The position numbers and the translations under genes are program-made. 64,000 bases of DNA from JAVBNH01 sp031551635 (lineage in GTDB: Bacteria > Bacillota > Clostridia > Oscillospirales > Acutalibacteraceae), in NCBI GenBank assembly GCA_031551635.1, contig JAVBNH010000021.1, positions 1-64,000 on the forward strand. The letters run 5' to 3'. Positions 1-9,196 of this stretch are shown piece by piece; position 1 is the stretch's first letter, and each line of letters opens with the position of its first letter. The notes below the pieces were generated by a model. That model was given only the letters and a program-made list of their open reading frames with translations, was not told the DNA's origin and made no database searches.

Positions 1-412
1 TGAAGGTCTCCTTTATGTGATTTTGATGATTTTGTTCAACTATTATTATATCACATTTTAGGAGACTTTTCACTACTTTTTTGCATTTTTCTTCAGTTTT
101 ATCAAGGTTTTTCGCCCCTTTTTAGGGTGCGAAAGTTGAGGTAATAAGTAATAAGTAATAAGTAATAAGTAATAAGTAATAAGTAATAAGTAATAAGTAA
201 TAGCTATGGTTTGAACAAAATTATTGTAATTTGTAGCAAATTGTCCGCGAATGATTTTAAAAATAACACAAAGCTAATATTAAGCAAGCAAATTTTATGG
301 TAATTTAAATCCAGTCGGGTGAAAAGATAAATAAGCGCTTAATTCCACCTGCCTGACATCAATTTTCCATTTTTTCATTCTTCATTCGCCCAAAGCCCCT
401 AGTCCCTAGTCT
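1..412. other. Intergenic region downstream of prmC, repeat-rich
   Basis: No coding sequence is visible. It holds an isolated end of the 257-bp MITE family (GCGAAAGTTGAG at 129-140), a 7-bp tandem array directly after it, a stretch resembling the MITE interior around 238-265 (TCCGCGAATGATTTTAAAA), and a short run of CCCTAGT-like oligonucleotide repeats at about 397-418 reaching the prmC stop codon. No prfA is seen here, although prfA often follows prmC in Firmicutes. Confidence 0.7.
141..202. repeat. Heptanucleotide tandem array (GTAATAA)n, about 9 copies
   Basis: GTAATAA is repeated without interruption about nine times. The array starts at the base after a MITE terminal inverted repeat (GCGAAAGTTGAG, 129-140). 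The unit length equals the 7-bp target duplication of that MITE at its two complete copies. Confidence 0.95.
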
Positions 413-1261
413 CTAGCCCTTAAAACCAGTAAATTTTATGAATCTGGTAATATTATACATATCTTTAAAGCATTCATATTCATATTCCGGTGAAAAAATT
501 TTTGTTATTTCCTTGTGCTGCTCCTCACCGCATTCGAAAAGCAGTTCGCATAGTAGCGGCAGTCTGTCCGCCCATTTTTCTTTAATGCAGCGGTAAAACT
601 GCAACCCGTCCTCTCCGCCGTCAAGGGCTGTTTGCGGCTCCCTTCTGACCTCAGCTTGAAGCGTTTCGAGCGCAGTCGTGGGGATATAAGGCGGATTTGA
701 AACTATTATTTCCGGCTCCTGCATTTTTCCGCTGTCATAGCCGTCAAAAATATCATATTCAAGTATATTGACATTGCAAAGTGCGAAATCAACGGCGTTT
801 TTCCGCAAGTAATAAAGCGCTCCGGGGAATTTTTCTAAAAGCGTGACCTCGCATTCGGGGCATTCGAGGGCAATGCTCAATCCTACACAGCCGCTGCCGG
901 CGCAGAGGTCAAGGCAGCTTTTATAATTCTGCTTTTTGATGCTTGCAACCGCCGCCTCGACGAGTACAGCAGTCTCCGGACGCGGTATGAGAACTCCTTC
1001 GCCGACTGCAAATGTGAATTTGTAAAAATCCCATTTTTCGAGGATATACTGAAGCGGTTCGCCCTCATATCTGCGCTTGATAAATTCAAAAAATCTTTCT
1101 GTTTGTATGCTGTCTGCCTCATCGCCCAGGCGGGTGTAATACTGTGAGCGGCTTATACTGAAGGCCGCCTCAAAAAGACACATTGCGTCAAAACGGCTAT
1201 CTTCAATACCCTTTTCCGAAAGCTCAGCCTCACCTTTATTGTAAATATCAAAAAAATTCAT
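413..1261 (-). CDS. prmC: Peptide chain release factor N5-glutamine methyltransferase PrmC (HemK)
   Basis: This 282-residue protein methylates the glutamine of the GGQ motif of release factors 1 and 2, using S-adenosylmethionine. It has the family layout: an N-terminal helical domain with the IPRPETAVLVE segment, an SAM-binding LDLCAGSGCVGLSIAL motif near residue 120, and the catalytic NPPY motif (SNPPYIP) near residue 188. Length is normal for the family. Its ATG overlaps the stop of the upstream DUF1385 gene by 4 bp (ATGA), which implies translational coupling. That neighbour pairing is common in Clostridia; the usual partner prfA is absent on the downstream side. Confidence 0.95.
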   Translation of the reverse strand: MNFFDIYNKGEAELSEKGIEDSRFDAMCLFEAAFSISRSQYYTRLGDEADSIQTERFFEFIKRRYEGEPLQYILEKWDFYKFTFAVGEGVLIPRPETAVLVEAAVASIKKQNYKSCLDLCAGSGCVGLSIALECPECEVTLLEKFPGALYYLRKNAVDFALCNVNILEYDIFDGYDSGKMQEPEIIVSNPPYIPTTALETLQAEVRREPQTALDGGEDGLQFYRCIKEKWADRLPLLCELLFECGEEQHKEITKIFSPEYEYECFKDMYNITRFIKFTGFKG

Positions 1262-2361
1262 TTGCTGTCTTTTTCGTCTTTACTGCTCTTTTTGTTTTTC
1301 TCTTCAGCTTCTTTCTTCTCTCTGGCAAGAATTTCATCTCCGTCAGGAAGGGGATTGCCGTCCTCGTCAAGCAGCTTTTCGTCAAAATTTTCATTCTCAA
1401 CAACAGCTTTTAATGAGGCTATGGCAATCACGAGCATATCGTCAGTAGGTTCAACGGTCGTCAGACGCTGCATCCATAAACCGGGCAGGGAGAAAAAGCG
1501 GGTTATCACATTGTCATGCTTGCCGGCAAATTTTATGAATTCATACCCGAGACCCATAATGAAAGGGGTTATAAGCAGCTTGACACTGACCCAGAGCAGG
1601 CGGCTTTCCTTAAGCTCGGGTATAAGAGCCAGCAGCGCTGAGGAAATAAAGACGCTTATTATCATTATGGAAAATATAAAGCTTGTGCCGCACCGGGGGT
1701 GAAAACGCTTGAAGGAACGGGCATTCTCGACAGTCAAATCCTTACCAGACTCATAGCAGAAAATTGTTTTATGCTCCGCGCCGTGATACATAAAGGTTCT
1801 TTTTATTTCCTTCATTCTTGAGACGATAAAAATGTAAAGAACGAAAACAGACATACGCATCAGACCCTCTACAAGAGCCTTCAGATTATGCTCGAGCAAA
1901 GCGCCGCCCGCGAGATATTTGTCTAAATTGTCAAAAATAAACGAGGGCAGCCACATGAAGAGGAAAACCGAAAGCAGCACCCCGAGAACCATGGCAACGC
2001 CCGAAACTATACCCATCATTTTATTGCCGAGATGCTCTTCAAGCCATTTGTCGCTTTTTGACATCTCCTGCTCTTCCATCTCAATGTCCAACGCGCCGCT
2101 CAGCTCAACACTCTCCATCATGCATTTGTAGCCGAGCACCATCGACTCGACAAAGCCGACAATACCCCTGATAATCGGAATTTTTACTATCTTAATTTTG
2201 TCCTTGAGATGCTTGAATTCCTTTTTGCGTACAATGACCTTTTTGTCAGTACGTCTCACTGCGATTGCCGCGCCGCCGGGGCCGTTCATCATTATGCCCT
2301 CAATGAGAGCCTGACCGCCGGCCTTACCCAATTTTTCGTTTACAGCTTTATCTTTGCCCAT
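1258..2361 (-). CDS. DUF1385 (YqhQ-like) multi-pass membrane protein
   Basis: A 367-residue protein of the DUF1385 family, recognised from the N-terminal GGQALIEGIMMNGP segment, the YHGAEHKTIFCYE motif near residue 195 and the RFHPRCGTSFIF motif shortly after. Several hydrophobic segments (about 115-135, 140-180, 225-250, 260-285) suggest a polytopic membrane protein. The C-terminal 40 residues are highly charged (Lys/Glu/Asp) and likely cytoplasmic. The conserved His and Cys residues suggest metal binding, but no biochemical function is established for the family. It sits 4 bp upstream of prmC and 21 bp after the histidine kinase gene, so all three are probably one transcript. Confidence 0.9.
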   Translation of the reverse strand: MGKDKAVNEKLGKAGGQALIEGIMMNGPGGAAIAVRRTDKKVIVRKKEFKHLKDKIKIVKIPIIRGIVGFVESMVLGYKCMMESVELSGALDIEMEEQEMSKSDKWLEEHLGNKMMGIVSGVAMVLGVLLSVFLFMWLPSFIFDNLDKYLAGGALLEHNLKALVEGLMRMSVFVLYIFIVSRMKEIKRTFMYHGAEHKTIFCYESGKDLTVENARSFKRFHPRCGTSFIFSIMIISVFISSALLALIPELKESRLLWVSVKLLITPFIMGLGYEFIKFAGKHDNVITRFFSLPGLWMQRLTTVEPTDDMLVIAIASLKAVVENENFDEKLLDEDGNPLPDGDEILAREKKEAEEKNKKSSKDEKDSK

Positions 2362-2381
2362 TATAGTACCTTTTCTTTCCG

Positions 2382-3806
2382 TTAATTATTTTTTGTATCC
2401 TTTATCTCAGTGAGCGGAAGAATGATTTCAACCGTTGTGCCTACGTTCAGGCGGCTTGATATATTCAGCTCGCCGCCGTGCAGTTTTACAATTTCGTCGC
2501 AGACCGCCAGACCAATGCCCGAGCCCCTTATGCTGTTGTTAGCCTTGAAGAATTTTTCTTTTACATACTTCAGCGATTCGCTGGGTATACCGCAGCCATT
2601 GTCGCTGATTGCGATTGACAGATTGCCGTTGACAGTAGCTGTTATGTCGATTTTTCCGCCCTGAGCAGTGTATTTTATCGCATTGTCAAGGATATTCACA
2701 AAAACCTGCTTAATTCTGTTCGCATCGGCATTCATCGGCGCGAGCTCGTCAGGTGCGTTGTAGGAAAGCTCTATACCCTCTCGCGCGGCGGTGTCCCTGA
2801 AAACAAAAACCGCTTCATCAAGCTCCGCGAGAGCGTCAATCATATCAAGGTGCAGCGTCAGCATACCGCTCTCCATTTTCGAGAAGTCAAGCAAGTCCTC
2901 GACAATGCCGCCCAACCTGTCAGTCTCGCTGATAATGACCTCGAGTCCCTTTTGCACTAGTCCCGGGTCGTTTGACCCCAAGAGAGTTTCACCCCAGCCC
3001 TTTATTGCTGTCAGAGGTGTCCGCAGCTCGTGTGAAACTGTTGAGACGAACTCATTTTTTAGCTTATCGGCTGAGCTTATCGCCCTCGCCATGGCGTTAA
3101 AAGAGCTTGTGAGCTCACCGATTTCATCCTTATATTTATGCTGAGGAAGCATTATATTATAGTTGCCCTTAGCAATAAGCTTCGCGGTATCATTAATCTT
3201 TTTAACCGGCTTGACTATTGACTGAATAAGGAACATTCCCGAAAAGAAAACAAGTCCGATTACCACCGCGCAAACTATCACCGCTATAAAGGAAATCAGC
3301 CTGAACTGACTGTCTACGTCCTCAAGAGAGACCATATAACGGATTGCGCCGTTATTTTCGGTGCTGTCAGGTATAGGAATCATTTTTGTCATCGCGAGGA
3401 TTTTCTCTCTGTTCGTGTTTCTCCCTATCCATTTACCGACCCTGGTATCCGAGTTCATCGCCGTATCATAATCCGGCATGATGCCGGCTTGTGCCTCAAA
3501 GCCTGTCGAGGAGGCAATGGGGTTGCCCTGCTTATTAATAACCCAGATTTCCATTTTTTCGCTGTCTGAAAACTGCTCTAAAAAATCATCCGCGAGGGTG
3601 ACGAGCAACTCGTCAGGCAGCTCCTTATAGTTACTGAAAAAGGTGTCAATAGCGCTGCTCTGAATGGGATTATTGACAGTTATGCGGGCGGTTTCATAAT
3701 AATTAAAGCGGGTAAAAATCAGAAAAATCAACGCCACGATAAAAAGCGAGGCGGCAACAACCGAAACAGTGATTATCAACCACCGCTTAGTGATGCTGTT
3801 ATTCAA
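2382..3806 (-). CDS. Membrane sensor histidine kinase (HAMP-HisKA-HATPase)
   Basis: A 474-residue class I histidine kinase. A transmembrane helix at about 11-33 and a second at about 172-196 bracket an extracellular sensor region of about 140 residues. HAMP follows, then HisKA with the phospho-acceptor in VSHELRTPLTAIKG near residue 260, and an ATPase domain with N box (NILDNAIKYT), G1 (DNGCGIP) and G2 (GSGIGLAV). Its partner is the OmpR-type regulator encoded upstream at 3986-4702. Kinase and regulator genes are separated by about 180 bp of repeat-like DNA, which is unusual for a two-component pair. The signal sensed cannot be told from sequence. Confidence 0.92.
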   Translation of the reverse strand: MNNSITKRWLIITVSVVAASLFIVALIFLIFTRFNYYETARITVNNPIQSSAIDTFFSNYKELPDELLVTLADDFLEQFSDSEKMEIWVINKQGNPIASSTGFEAQAGIMPDYDTAMNSDTRVGKWIGRNTNREKILAMTKMIPIPDSTENNGAIRYMVSLEDVDSQFRLISFIAVIVCAVVIGLVFFSGMFLIQSIVKPVKKINDTAKLIAKGNYNIMLPQHKYKDEIGELTSSFNAMARAISSADKLKNEFVSTVSHELRTPLTAIKGWGETLLGSNDPGLVQKGLEVIISETDRLGGIVEDLLDFSKMESGMLTLHLDMIDALAELDEAVFVFRDTAAREGIELSYNAPDELAPMNADANRIKQVFVNILDNAIKYTAQGGKIDITATVNGNLSIAISDNGCGIPSESLKYVKEKFFKANNSIRGSGIGLAVCDEIVKLHGGELNISSRLNVGTTVEIILPLTEIKDTKNN

Positions 3807-3840
3807 AAAACCACCACCCTTTTCAGGTTTACAGGTTTGC

Positions 3841-3985
3841 AGGAGAAATTTAGGAATTAATATCTAACAATGAATGTAGTCAGTTTAAAGGGATTTTTTA
3901 AAATCATTCGCGAGCAGATTACAAAAAAATTACCGCATTTTAACTCGCGACCCCTATCTACCATCTACAATCTACTGTCTACAAT
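3841..3985. repeat. Intergenic repeat-derived segment between response regulator and kinase genes
   Basis: This stretch carries TTTAAAATCATTCGCGAGCA, the reverse complement of a motif also seen near 240, 9160, 11715 and 21035, then a run of TCTACAATCTACTGTCTAC oligonucleotide repeats also found at 4738-4760, 11808-11835 and 21121-21141. No terminal inverted repeats are clear here, so it is probably a decayed copy. Confidence 0.6.
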
Positions 3986-4702
3986 CTAAATAACCCATTT
4001 GTAGCCCAGTCCCCAGACAGTTATGAGGTGCTTTGGGTCTGAGGGTATGTCCTCAAGCTTCATTCTCAGGCGTCTGATGTTAACATCCACTACTTTGTCA
4101 TCGCCGTAATAGGAAGAGCCCCAGACATAGTCAAGGATTTCGTTTCTGTCAAGGGCAATGCCTGGATTTTTGAAAAAGCATTCCATTATCATAAATTCAA
4201 CCTGTGTCAGCTCCAGAATGACATTGTTTCTCATGAGATTCCTGTTCCTGATGCTCAGATTGAATTCGCCGAGGATAATCGTGTCGCTTCTTTTTGCGGA
4301 AATGGCAATATTTTCTTTATTTACAGAAACTCTTCTGTAAATCGCATCAATTCTCGCCATCAGCTCCGAGGGCGAGAAAGGCTTTGTTATGTAATCGTCC
4401 GCGCCGAAAAGAAGACCTGTGACCTTGTCCATCTCCTGCGTTTTGGCAGTCAGCATAACAATCCCGAGCTCCTTGCTTGATTCTCTGAGCCGTCTGCAGA
4501 CCTCGAGACCGTCAATTTTCGGCATCATTATATCAAGAAGGGCAATATCAAAATTGCCGTTGTATTCCTCATAAATCCTCAGTGCCTGCTCGCCGTCCTC
4601 AGCTTCAAATATATCGTAGCCGTTTCTGCTGAGGTTGATTATTATGAAATCCCGAATGGATTTCTCATCCTCCGCGACAAGCACCCGCTTTTGATTATTC
4701 AT
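3986..4702 (-). CDS. OmpR/PhoB-family response regulator
   Basis: A 238-residue regulator. The receiver domain (1-120) has the acidic pair in VAEDE, the phospho-acceptor Asp in ALLDIMMPKIDG near residue 55, and the conserved Lys in DDYITKPFSP. A winged-helix DNA-binding domain (about 140-238) ends in VDVNIRRLRMKLE and the TVWGLGYKW signature. It is transcribed ahead of the kinase gene at 2382-3806. It presumably controls transcription in response to that kinase; targets are unknown. It lies 61 bp downstream of the lipoprotein gene. Confidence 0.94.
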   Translation of the reverse strand: MNNQKRVLVAEDEKSIRDFIIINLSRNGYDIFEAEDGEQALRIYEEYNGNFDIALLDIMMPKIDGLEVCRRLRESSKELGIVMLTAKTQEMDKVTGLLFGADDYITKPFSPSELMARIDAIYRRVSVNKENIAISAKRSDTIILGEFNLSIRNRNLMRNNVILELTQVEFMIMECFFKNPGIALDRNEILDYVWGSSYYGDDKVVDVNIRRLRMKLEDIPSDPKHLITVWGLGYKWVI

Positions 4703-4763
4703 TACAAAATCACCCTCCGATTTCCAGTCTTTAACATCTACAGTCTACAATCTAATGTCTAAA

Positions 4764-6140
4764 TTAGTATAACTCTATTAATTCTTTTACAAGCTCATAG
4801 GTAAAAGGTGAGGCTTGACCTGCCGGGGTCAGGAGCATTGTGTAAATATTTTCATCATTGGAGGCGACAATTTCGTAGCCAGAACCGGCTTCCTCGTTCC
4901 AAAGCGGCTTTGTGAACATATTCAGCTCAAAAAGCAAATCACCTTTGCGTTTTTCATTCTGGTCACTCTTTGTATTGAGCTTATAAACCGACATTTTATT
5001 TGAAGCGGTATCTATTGTCACTGTGATACTATTTTTCCACTCGTCTTTTATGAGAAATTTATATCCGGAGGTTTTATTGTCTATATACTGCTTGACCGCG
5101 TGATAATCGGTGTCTTGAAAATATGCCGACCACTCGCTGATGTAAACTCCCTCATCCTCGGTGAGACCGCCGTATTTTTTACTCTCCTCAATGAGCACAA
5201 AACGCGGAATTTCCATCATTCCGTCGCCGTTAATATCAGCCGTGTAGCTGTCCGGTGAGATGGTTCTTATCGTTTTGTGCACCTTCGCGTCGGACAAAAA
5301 CGGAGTGACGAGCTTACCCGTCGCGGTAGAATTATCCCAGTACACAATCTCGGTCATCATGCTCGCTTCACTGAGAATAGAATCGATATAAATCCTGCAG
5401 ACACCCTTGTAATAGTCGGTTTTTAATTGTTTATATGAAATAACATTTGACGCAAGGCTGATTTTTCCCGCAGAGCTTATTTTGTCATTGTCGTTTTTGC
5501 TCATGAATATAAGATTACCTGTCGCCTTAACGTCTTTTGAAGCAATATCCTGAGTTACAAGAAAAATCTCGGAGCGTTTGTCGGAATCGACATCGACACA
5601 GAGCATAGCGGAATATTGCTGCCTTGTAGCAATAATATCAAAGCCCAGAGCGCCTCCGGCACCGTTTTTGCACTCGAAAATCGTCAGCATTTTTTGGTTG
5701 CGAGAGTCTGTGAACTGCCATGAGACAAGCACCTCATAGATACCGTTATTGTTCATATCTATGAAGCTGACCTCTGCTATATCGGGACCCTCGCCGGAAA
5801 TATCGGCAATGGAGGTCCAAACGCCATTTATAGTTTGAAGGAGGTTTACTCGCGCGCTTTTGTCATTTTTCAAGGTGTAAAAAACGAGCGCTTCATCAAC
5901 AGAATCGTTATTTATGTCAAACATAATATATGCCGAGCGGTATTCACCTCCGAGAGGTGTTTTCAGCGTGACCTGCTCCTTAACAACCGAATCAAATGCT
6001 TTTTGCAAATCCGCGTAATCGCTCGTGAGCTTAGGTGGACGCAGAATCATCTCAACCGGCTGAATACTTAAAGAGCAGCCGCCCAAAAAGACTGTGGCTA
6101 TTACGATAAAAGCTATTAGCGAATACGCAAATTTTTTCAT
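4764..6140 (-). CDS. Secreted lipoprotein with FG-GAP/VCBS-like calcium-loop repeats
   Basis: A 458-residue protein with a lipoprotein signal peptide: MKK, a hydrophobic core, and the lipobox FLGGC with Cys at about 22. The mature part has several D-x-N-x-D loops (FDINNDSVDEAL, FIDMNNNGIYEVL, VDVDSDKRSEIF, ADINGDGMMEIP) resembling FG-GAP/VCBS beta-propeller blades, so a calcium-stabilised extracellular propeller is likely. Function is unknown. It lies between cdaR and the two-component genes on the same strand, with a good ribosome site (AAGGAG) before the ATG. It might be an extracellular sensory partner of the adjacent kinase, but that is only context. Confidence 0.8.
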   Translation of the reverse strand: MKKFAYSLIAFIVIATVFLGGCSLSIQPVEMILRPPKLTSDYADLQKAFDSVVKEQVTLKTPLGGEYRSAYIMFDINNDSVDEALVFYTLKNDKSARVNLLQTINGVWTSIADISGEGPDIAEVSFIDMNNNGIYEVLVSWQFTDSRNQKMLTIFECKNGAGGALGFDIIATRQQYSAMLCVDVDSDKRSEIFLVTQDIASKDVKATGNLIFMSKNDNDKISSAGKISLASNVISYKQLKTDYYKGVCRIYIDSILSEASMMTEIVYWDNSTATGKLVTPFLSDAKVHKTIRTISPDSYTADINGDGMMEIPRFVLIEESKKYGGLTEDEGVYISEWSAYFQDTDYHAVKQYIDNKTSGYKFLIKDEWKNSITVTIDTASNKMSVYKLNTKSDQNEKRKGDLLFELNMFTKPLWNEEAGSGYEIVASNDENIYTMLLTPAGQASPFTYELVKELIELY

Positions 6141-6178
6141 GAAAGCTGCTCCTTTCTGACATTTTTAATGCGGTTTTC

Positions 6179-7543
6179 TTATTCAACTTTAATCTCAACC
6201 TCATATTTTCCGTAGCACCACACACCGGGGACATCCTTGGCGTAAAAAATCGCATTAACTGTATTGCTGCCTTTTTTCAGTGTGACATCAGTGAAATCAA
6301 TTACCGCGTAAAGTTTTGCAGGGTCAAAGCCGTCCAGTGTATCCTCCGGGCCGATAAGCTTAACGCCATAAACCTTTTTCGTGACGAGACTTATTACACC
6401 TATGTCGGTGACGTTATTTTTAAACTCATAGGCGTTTGTTATATCTACGTCAGGAGTTATGCTTCTCATCGCGGAGCTGTCAATTGATACGGTAACCTCG
6501 TCTGCGGTATCGTCAAGCAGAGTGATGTTTTTTATGTCTGAGGTTTTAAAGGTGAACTTAAGTCTGCCGCGATCAATAGCACTGAAATCAATATTACCCA
6601 GAAGAATCGAGGTCATTGTTTCCGCCGCCTCAGGTGTCACGGCAACCTTTAGATTCTGCGGCTGGAAGCTTATCGCAAAGGCATTTTGATTTTCTGTGTT
6701 TGCCGAATACCAGAGCGGTGCGTTTGTCATATTTACAGTTACAGGCAGGCTGATAATTTTTTTTATAGGAATGGTTACGGTCGGTGTAAGCGCGCCTGTG
6801 CCCGAGGACTGGAAATTGAAGGTTGTAAATTCAAGAGTGAGTGGATTATTATTTTTGGCGTAAGGTGCAAGTGTCGCCTCTTTTGTGACGGTGTTTGTGA
6901 TTTGCTTGTCGAGTGTGACCTGAGCGTAAATTTTATCAATCTGGTTAATCTCTAGTGAAGGTCCGACAACCGAAACATTATCATAGGCGAGAATGCTGGG
7001 CTGGGTGATATAGCCGTCCGGCGTTATGCCGCCTTCAGGCTCAATGATTTTCGGCTCAAGCTTTATATTCAGCGTGGCTTCCTCGTCAAAATAAAGGTTG
7101 ACCTTTTTTGTGCCGGTCTGCTTAACCGCATAGCTAGAAATCGAATAATCATTGGTTTTTTCTTTTAAATCAACCGAGACATCAAGCTCATAGTTGCCCG
7201 CGTGGTTGACATAGCTCATATTGACCTTGACAATAAAATCATCGTCCGTAAACTCCTTCTGCTGCACGATATATTTAGTTCCGGTGATTTTTATGTCGAG
7301 GGTGTAATCGTTTAAATTGCTGCCGAGATAAGCCTTCAGCTTCATGTCAGACGCAGTACCGGTTGATTCCAGAGGGATTTTTATGCCGTAAAAATCTTTA
7401 TCAGCCTGAGGTACCTGGTCGAGTGTAACAGCATACCAGCATAAAAAAGACAGAATAACAGAAATAAACACCACAAAGCGTTTATCGTCAAAGGCATGAG
7501 CAAGCCTGTTCTTTTTTACTTCTGCTTGGGAAATTTCACTCAT
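6179..7543 (-). CDS. cdaR: YbbR-domain protein CdaR, regulator of CdaA
   Basis: A 454-residue protein with one N-terminal transmembrane helix (about 26-45, after a short charged cytoplasmic tail) and a long extracytoplasmic region of several YbbR-like beta domains. These are recognised from the repeated pattern of I.V.V.G....I..I......D....... with SVVGPSLEINQIDKIYAQV and KVYGVKLIGPEDTLDGFDP. In Firmicutes CdaR binds and modulates the diadenylate cyclase CdaA. The gene overlaps the end of cdaA by 4 bp, which supports coupling. glmM, the usual third gene of this operon, is not seen in the window. Confidence 0.9.
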   Translation of the reverse strand: MSEISQAEVKKNRLAHAFDDKRFVVFISVILSFLCWYAVTLDQVPQADKDFYGIKIPLESTGTASDMKLKAYLGSNLNDYTLDIKITGTKYIVQQKEFTDDDFIVKVNMSYVNHAGNYELDVSVDLKEKTNDYSISSYAVKQTGTKKVNLYFDEEATLNIKLEPKIIEPEGGITPDGYITQPSILAYDNVSVVGPSLEINQIDKIYAQVTLDKQITNTVTKEATLAPYAKNNNPLTLEFTTFNFQSSGTGALTPTVTIPIKKIISLPVTVNMTNAPLWYSANTENQNAFAISFQPQNLKVAVTPEAAETMTSILLGNIDFSAIDRGRLKFTFKTSDIKNITLLDDTADEVTVSIDSSAMRSITPDVDITNAYEFKNNVTDIGVISLVTKKVYGVKLIGPEDTLDGFDPAKLYAVIDFTDVTLKKGSNTVNAIFYAKDVPGVWCYGKYEVEIKVE

Positions 7544-8463
7544 TCCTTATCCCTCCTCTGCCACTTTTTAAAGGGATTAAAGCCAGCTTTTTTATTAACT
7601 CCTGTGTCCTCGCTATTCTTTAAGAGCGCTGTGAGCTTTTCTTTAAGCTCATCCTCCCCGATTCCGCGGATTAGCTCGCCCTCAACCGCTATTGAGATAA
7701 TTCCGGTCTCCTCGGAGGTGACCACCGCGACAGCGTCGGAGGTGCGTGAAATTTCAAGCGCCGCCCTGTGCCTTGTTCCGACATTTTCAGTGACCTCTCT
7801 GTCGTTTTTAAGCGGCACAATGCACCTTGCTGCTATAATCCGCCCCTTGTCGATGACTATAGCGCCGTCGTGTAGGGAGGAGTTGGGGTAAAAAATGCTC
7901 AGCAGCATCTCAGTGCTTGTGACGGAATCTATCGGAACACTGCCTTTTGTGAGGTCGCCAAGCAATGTTGTGCGCTGGAAAATCATCAGCGAGCCGACAT
8001 TTTCCGCGCTCATTGCCATGCAAGCTTTGCAAGTCGCGTTTACTGTTTCGGAAATAATCTCATCACTGGGTGTCTCTTTAAAAAGGTTTATTTTTTTAAA
8101 GGAGCTTTCACCGGCTCGCTCAAGAGCCTGCCGGATTTCGGTGTTGAAAATTATCACCAGTATTAAAAGAATATTTGTAATCAGCTGGTCAAAAAGGAAG
8201 AGGCTTGTTTCCATTTTGAATATAACAACAACGGCATAAATTACCGCAATCAGTATTATACCCCTGATTATCTGAATTGACTGGGTTTTGCGTATCTGCA
8301 TAAAAAGCGCGTAAAACAGCGTGGCGACAAGGATAATATCAAGAAAATCACCCACACTGTCAAAGGAGCTGAGTACCCCGACAAATTTATCGAATATTTG
8401 AGTTATTGATTCACCCATATACCATGCATTATCAGCATATGCCGATTTGCAAATCACCACCAT
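7540..8463 (-). CDS. cdaA: Diadenylate cyclase CdaA (DisA_N domain)
   Basis: Makes cyclic di-AMP from two ATP; the product controls potassium transport and cell-wall homeostasis. The 307-residue protein has about three N-terminal membrane helices (about 40-110) and a DAC domain with the catalytic motifs SSLHDGAIVIDKG near residue 200 and GTRHRAALEISR near 230, plus a VTSEETG segment. The start is uncertain: translation from 8463 gives about 16 extra N-terminal residues relative to the ATG at 8418, and neither has a strong ribosome site. It heads the cdaA-cdaR-lipoprotein cluster. Confidence 0.93.
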   Translation of the reverse strand: MVVICKSAYADNAWYMGESITQIFDKFVGVLSSFDSVGDFLDIILVATLFYALFMQIRKTQSIQIIRGIILIAVIYAVVVIFKMETSLFLFDQLITNILLILVIIFNTEIRQALERAGESSFKKINLFKETPSDEIISETVNATCKACMAMSAENVGSLMIFQRTTLLGDLTKGSVPIDSVTSTEMLLSIFYPNSSLHDGAIVIDKGRIIAARCIVPLKNDREVTENVGTRHRAALEISRTSDAVAVVTSEETGIISIAVEGELIRGIGEDELKEKLTALLKNSEDTGVNKKAGFNPFKKWQRRDKE

Positions 8464-8472
8464 ACTAGATAC

Positions 8473-8606
8473 TAGATTCTAGACGCTGGATGCTAGAATC
8501 CGGAGGAGTTAACGCATTAGTTTTATATTGAGAGTTACTTTTACTTCATCCAGAATCCAGCATCCAGAATCCAGCATCTAGAATCCAGCATCTAGAATCC
8601 AGCATC
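8473..8606. repeat. 14-bp tandem repeats with an inverted partner between cdaA and ispF
   Basis: Four tandem 14-bp units of the form (C/T)AGAATCCAGCATC occupy 8551-8606. An inverted version (GATTCTAGACGCTGGATGC) lies at 8474-8492, so the two can pair as a long stem. The array runs into the ispF coding region and supplies its last codons and stop. Confidence 0.85.
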
Positions 8607-9071
8607 CAGCAAGCATACCGCATGTGCCGCTATACCTTCCATCGTGCCGGTGAAGCCGAGTCCCTCTTCGGTTGTGGCTTTTATGTTTACCGCGTCTGTT
8701 TCTGTTTCGCAGGCTACAGCGATTTTTTCTCTCATCTGCTCAATATAGGGGCGCAGCTTCGGTTTTTGCGCAATAACCGTCGCATCTATGTTAGAGATTT
8801 TATAGCCTTTTTCGCACAGAAGAGCAACACATTTTTTTAACAGCTCAAGGCTGTCCGCGCCTTTGTATGCCTCGTCCGTATCCGGGAAATGAGTACCTAT
8901 ATCCCCAAGAGCAGCTGCCCCGAGTAAGGCGTCGCTTATCGCGTGCAGCAGCACATCTGCGTCCGAATGACCCAGCAGCCCCAGCTCAAATGGGATTTCA
9001 ACGCCGCCTATAATTAATTTTCTGTCCGGAGCAAAGCGGTGGACATCGTAGCCGTGACCGATTCGAAGCAT
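8592..9071 (-). CDS. ispF: 2-C-methyl-D-erythritol 2,4-cyclodiphosphate synthase IspF
   Basis: Fifth enzyme of the MEP isoprenoid pathway: converts the CDP-methylerythritol phosphate intermediate to the cyclodiphosphate with release of CMP. Its 159 residues match the family length. The metal ligands appear in GYDVHRF (Asp8, His10) and GHSDADVLLHA (His42 region). The substrate loop DIGTHFPDTD and the C-terminal KATTEEGLGFTG motif are present. The last few residues (LLDAGF) and the stop codon are encoded by the 14-bp tandem repeat, so the extreme C-terminus is repeat-derived. It is not adjacent to other MEP genes here. Confidence 0.96.
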   Translation of the reverse strand: MLRIGHGYDVHRFAPDRKLIIGGVEIPFELGLLGHSDADVLLHAISDALLGAAALGDIGTHFPDTDEAYKGADSLELLKKCVALLCEKGYKISNIDATVIAQKPKLRPYIEQMREKIAVACETETDAVNIKATTEEGLGFTGTMEGIAAHAVCLLDAGF

Positions 9072-9196
9072 TGATAATCTCCTTCAATGTACATTGTACA
9101 GTTTACAATGTACAGATGTTGTCGCAGGGTAAAATGCGGTAGTTTTTTTATAAACTGTTCGCGAACGATTTTAAAATATCATCTACTGTCTATAGT

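Noticed and set aside
141..202. CRISPR-like array of GTAATAA
   Set aside because: Units are 7 bp and directly contiguous, with no spacers and no cas genes nearby.
8408..8463. Certain start for cdaA
   Set aside because: Neither the ATG at 8463 nor the one at 8418 has a convincing ribosome site, so I did not trim.
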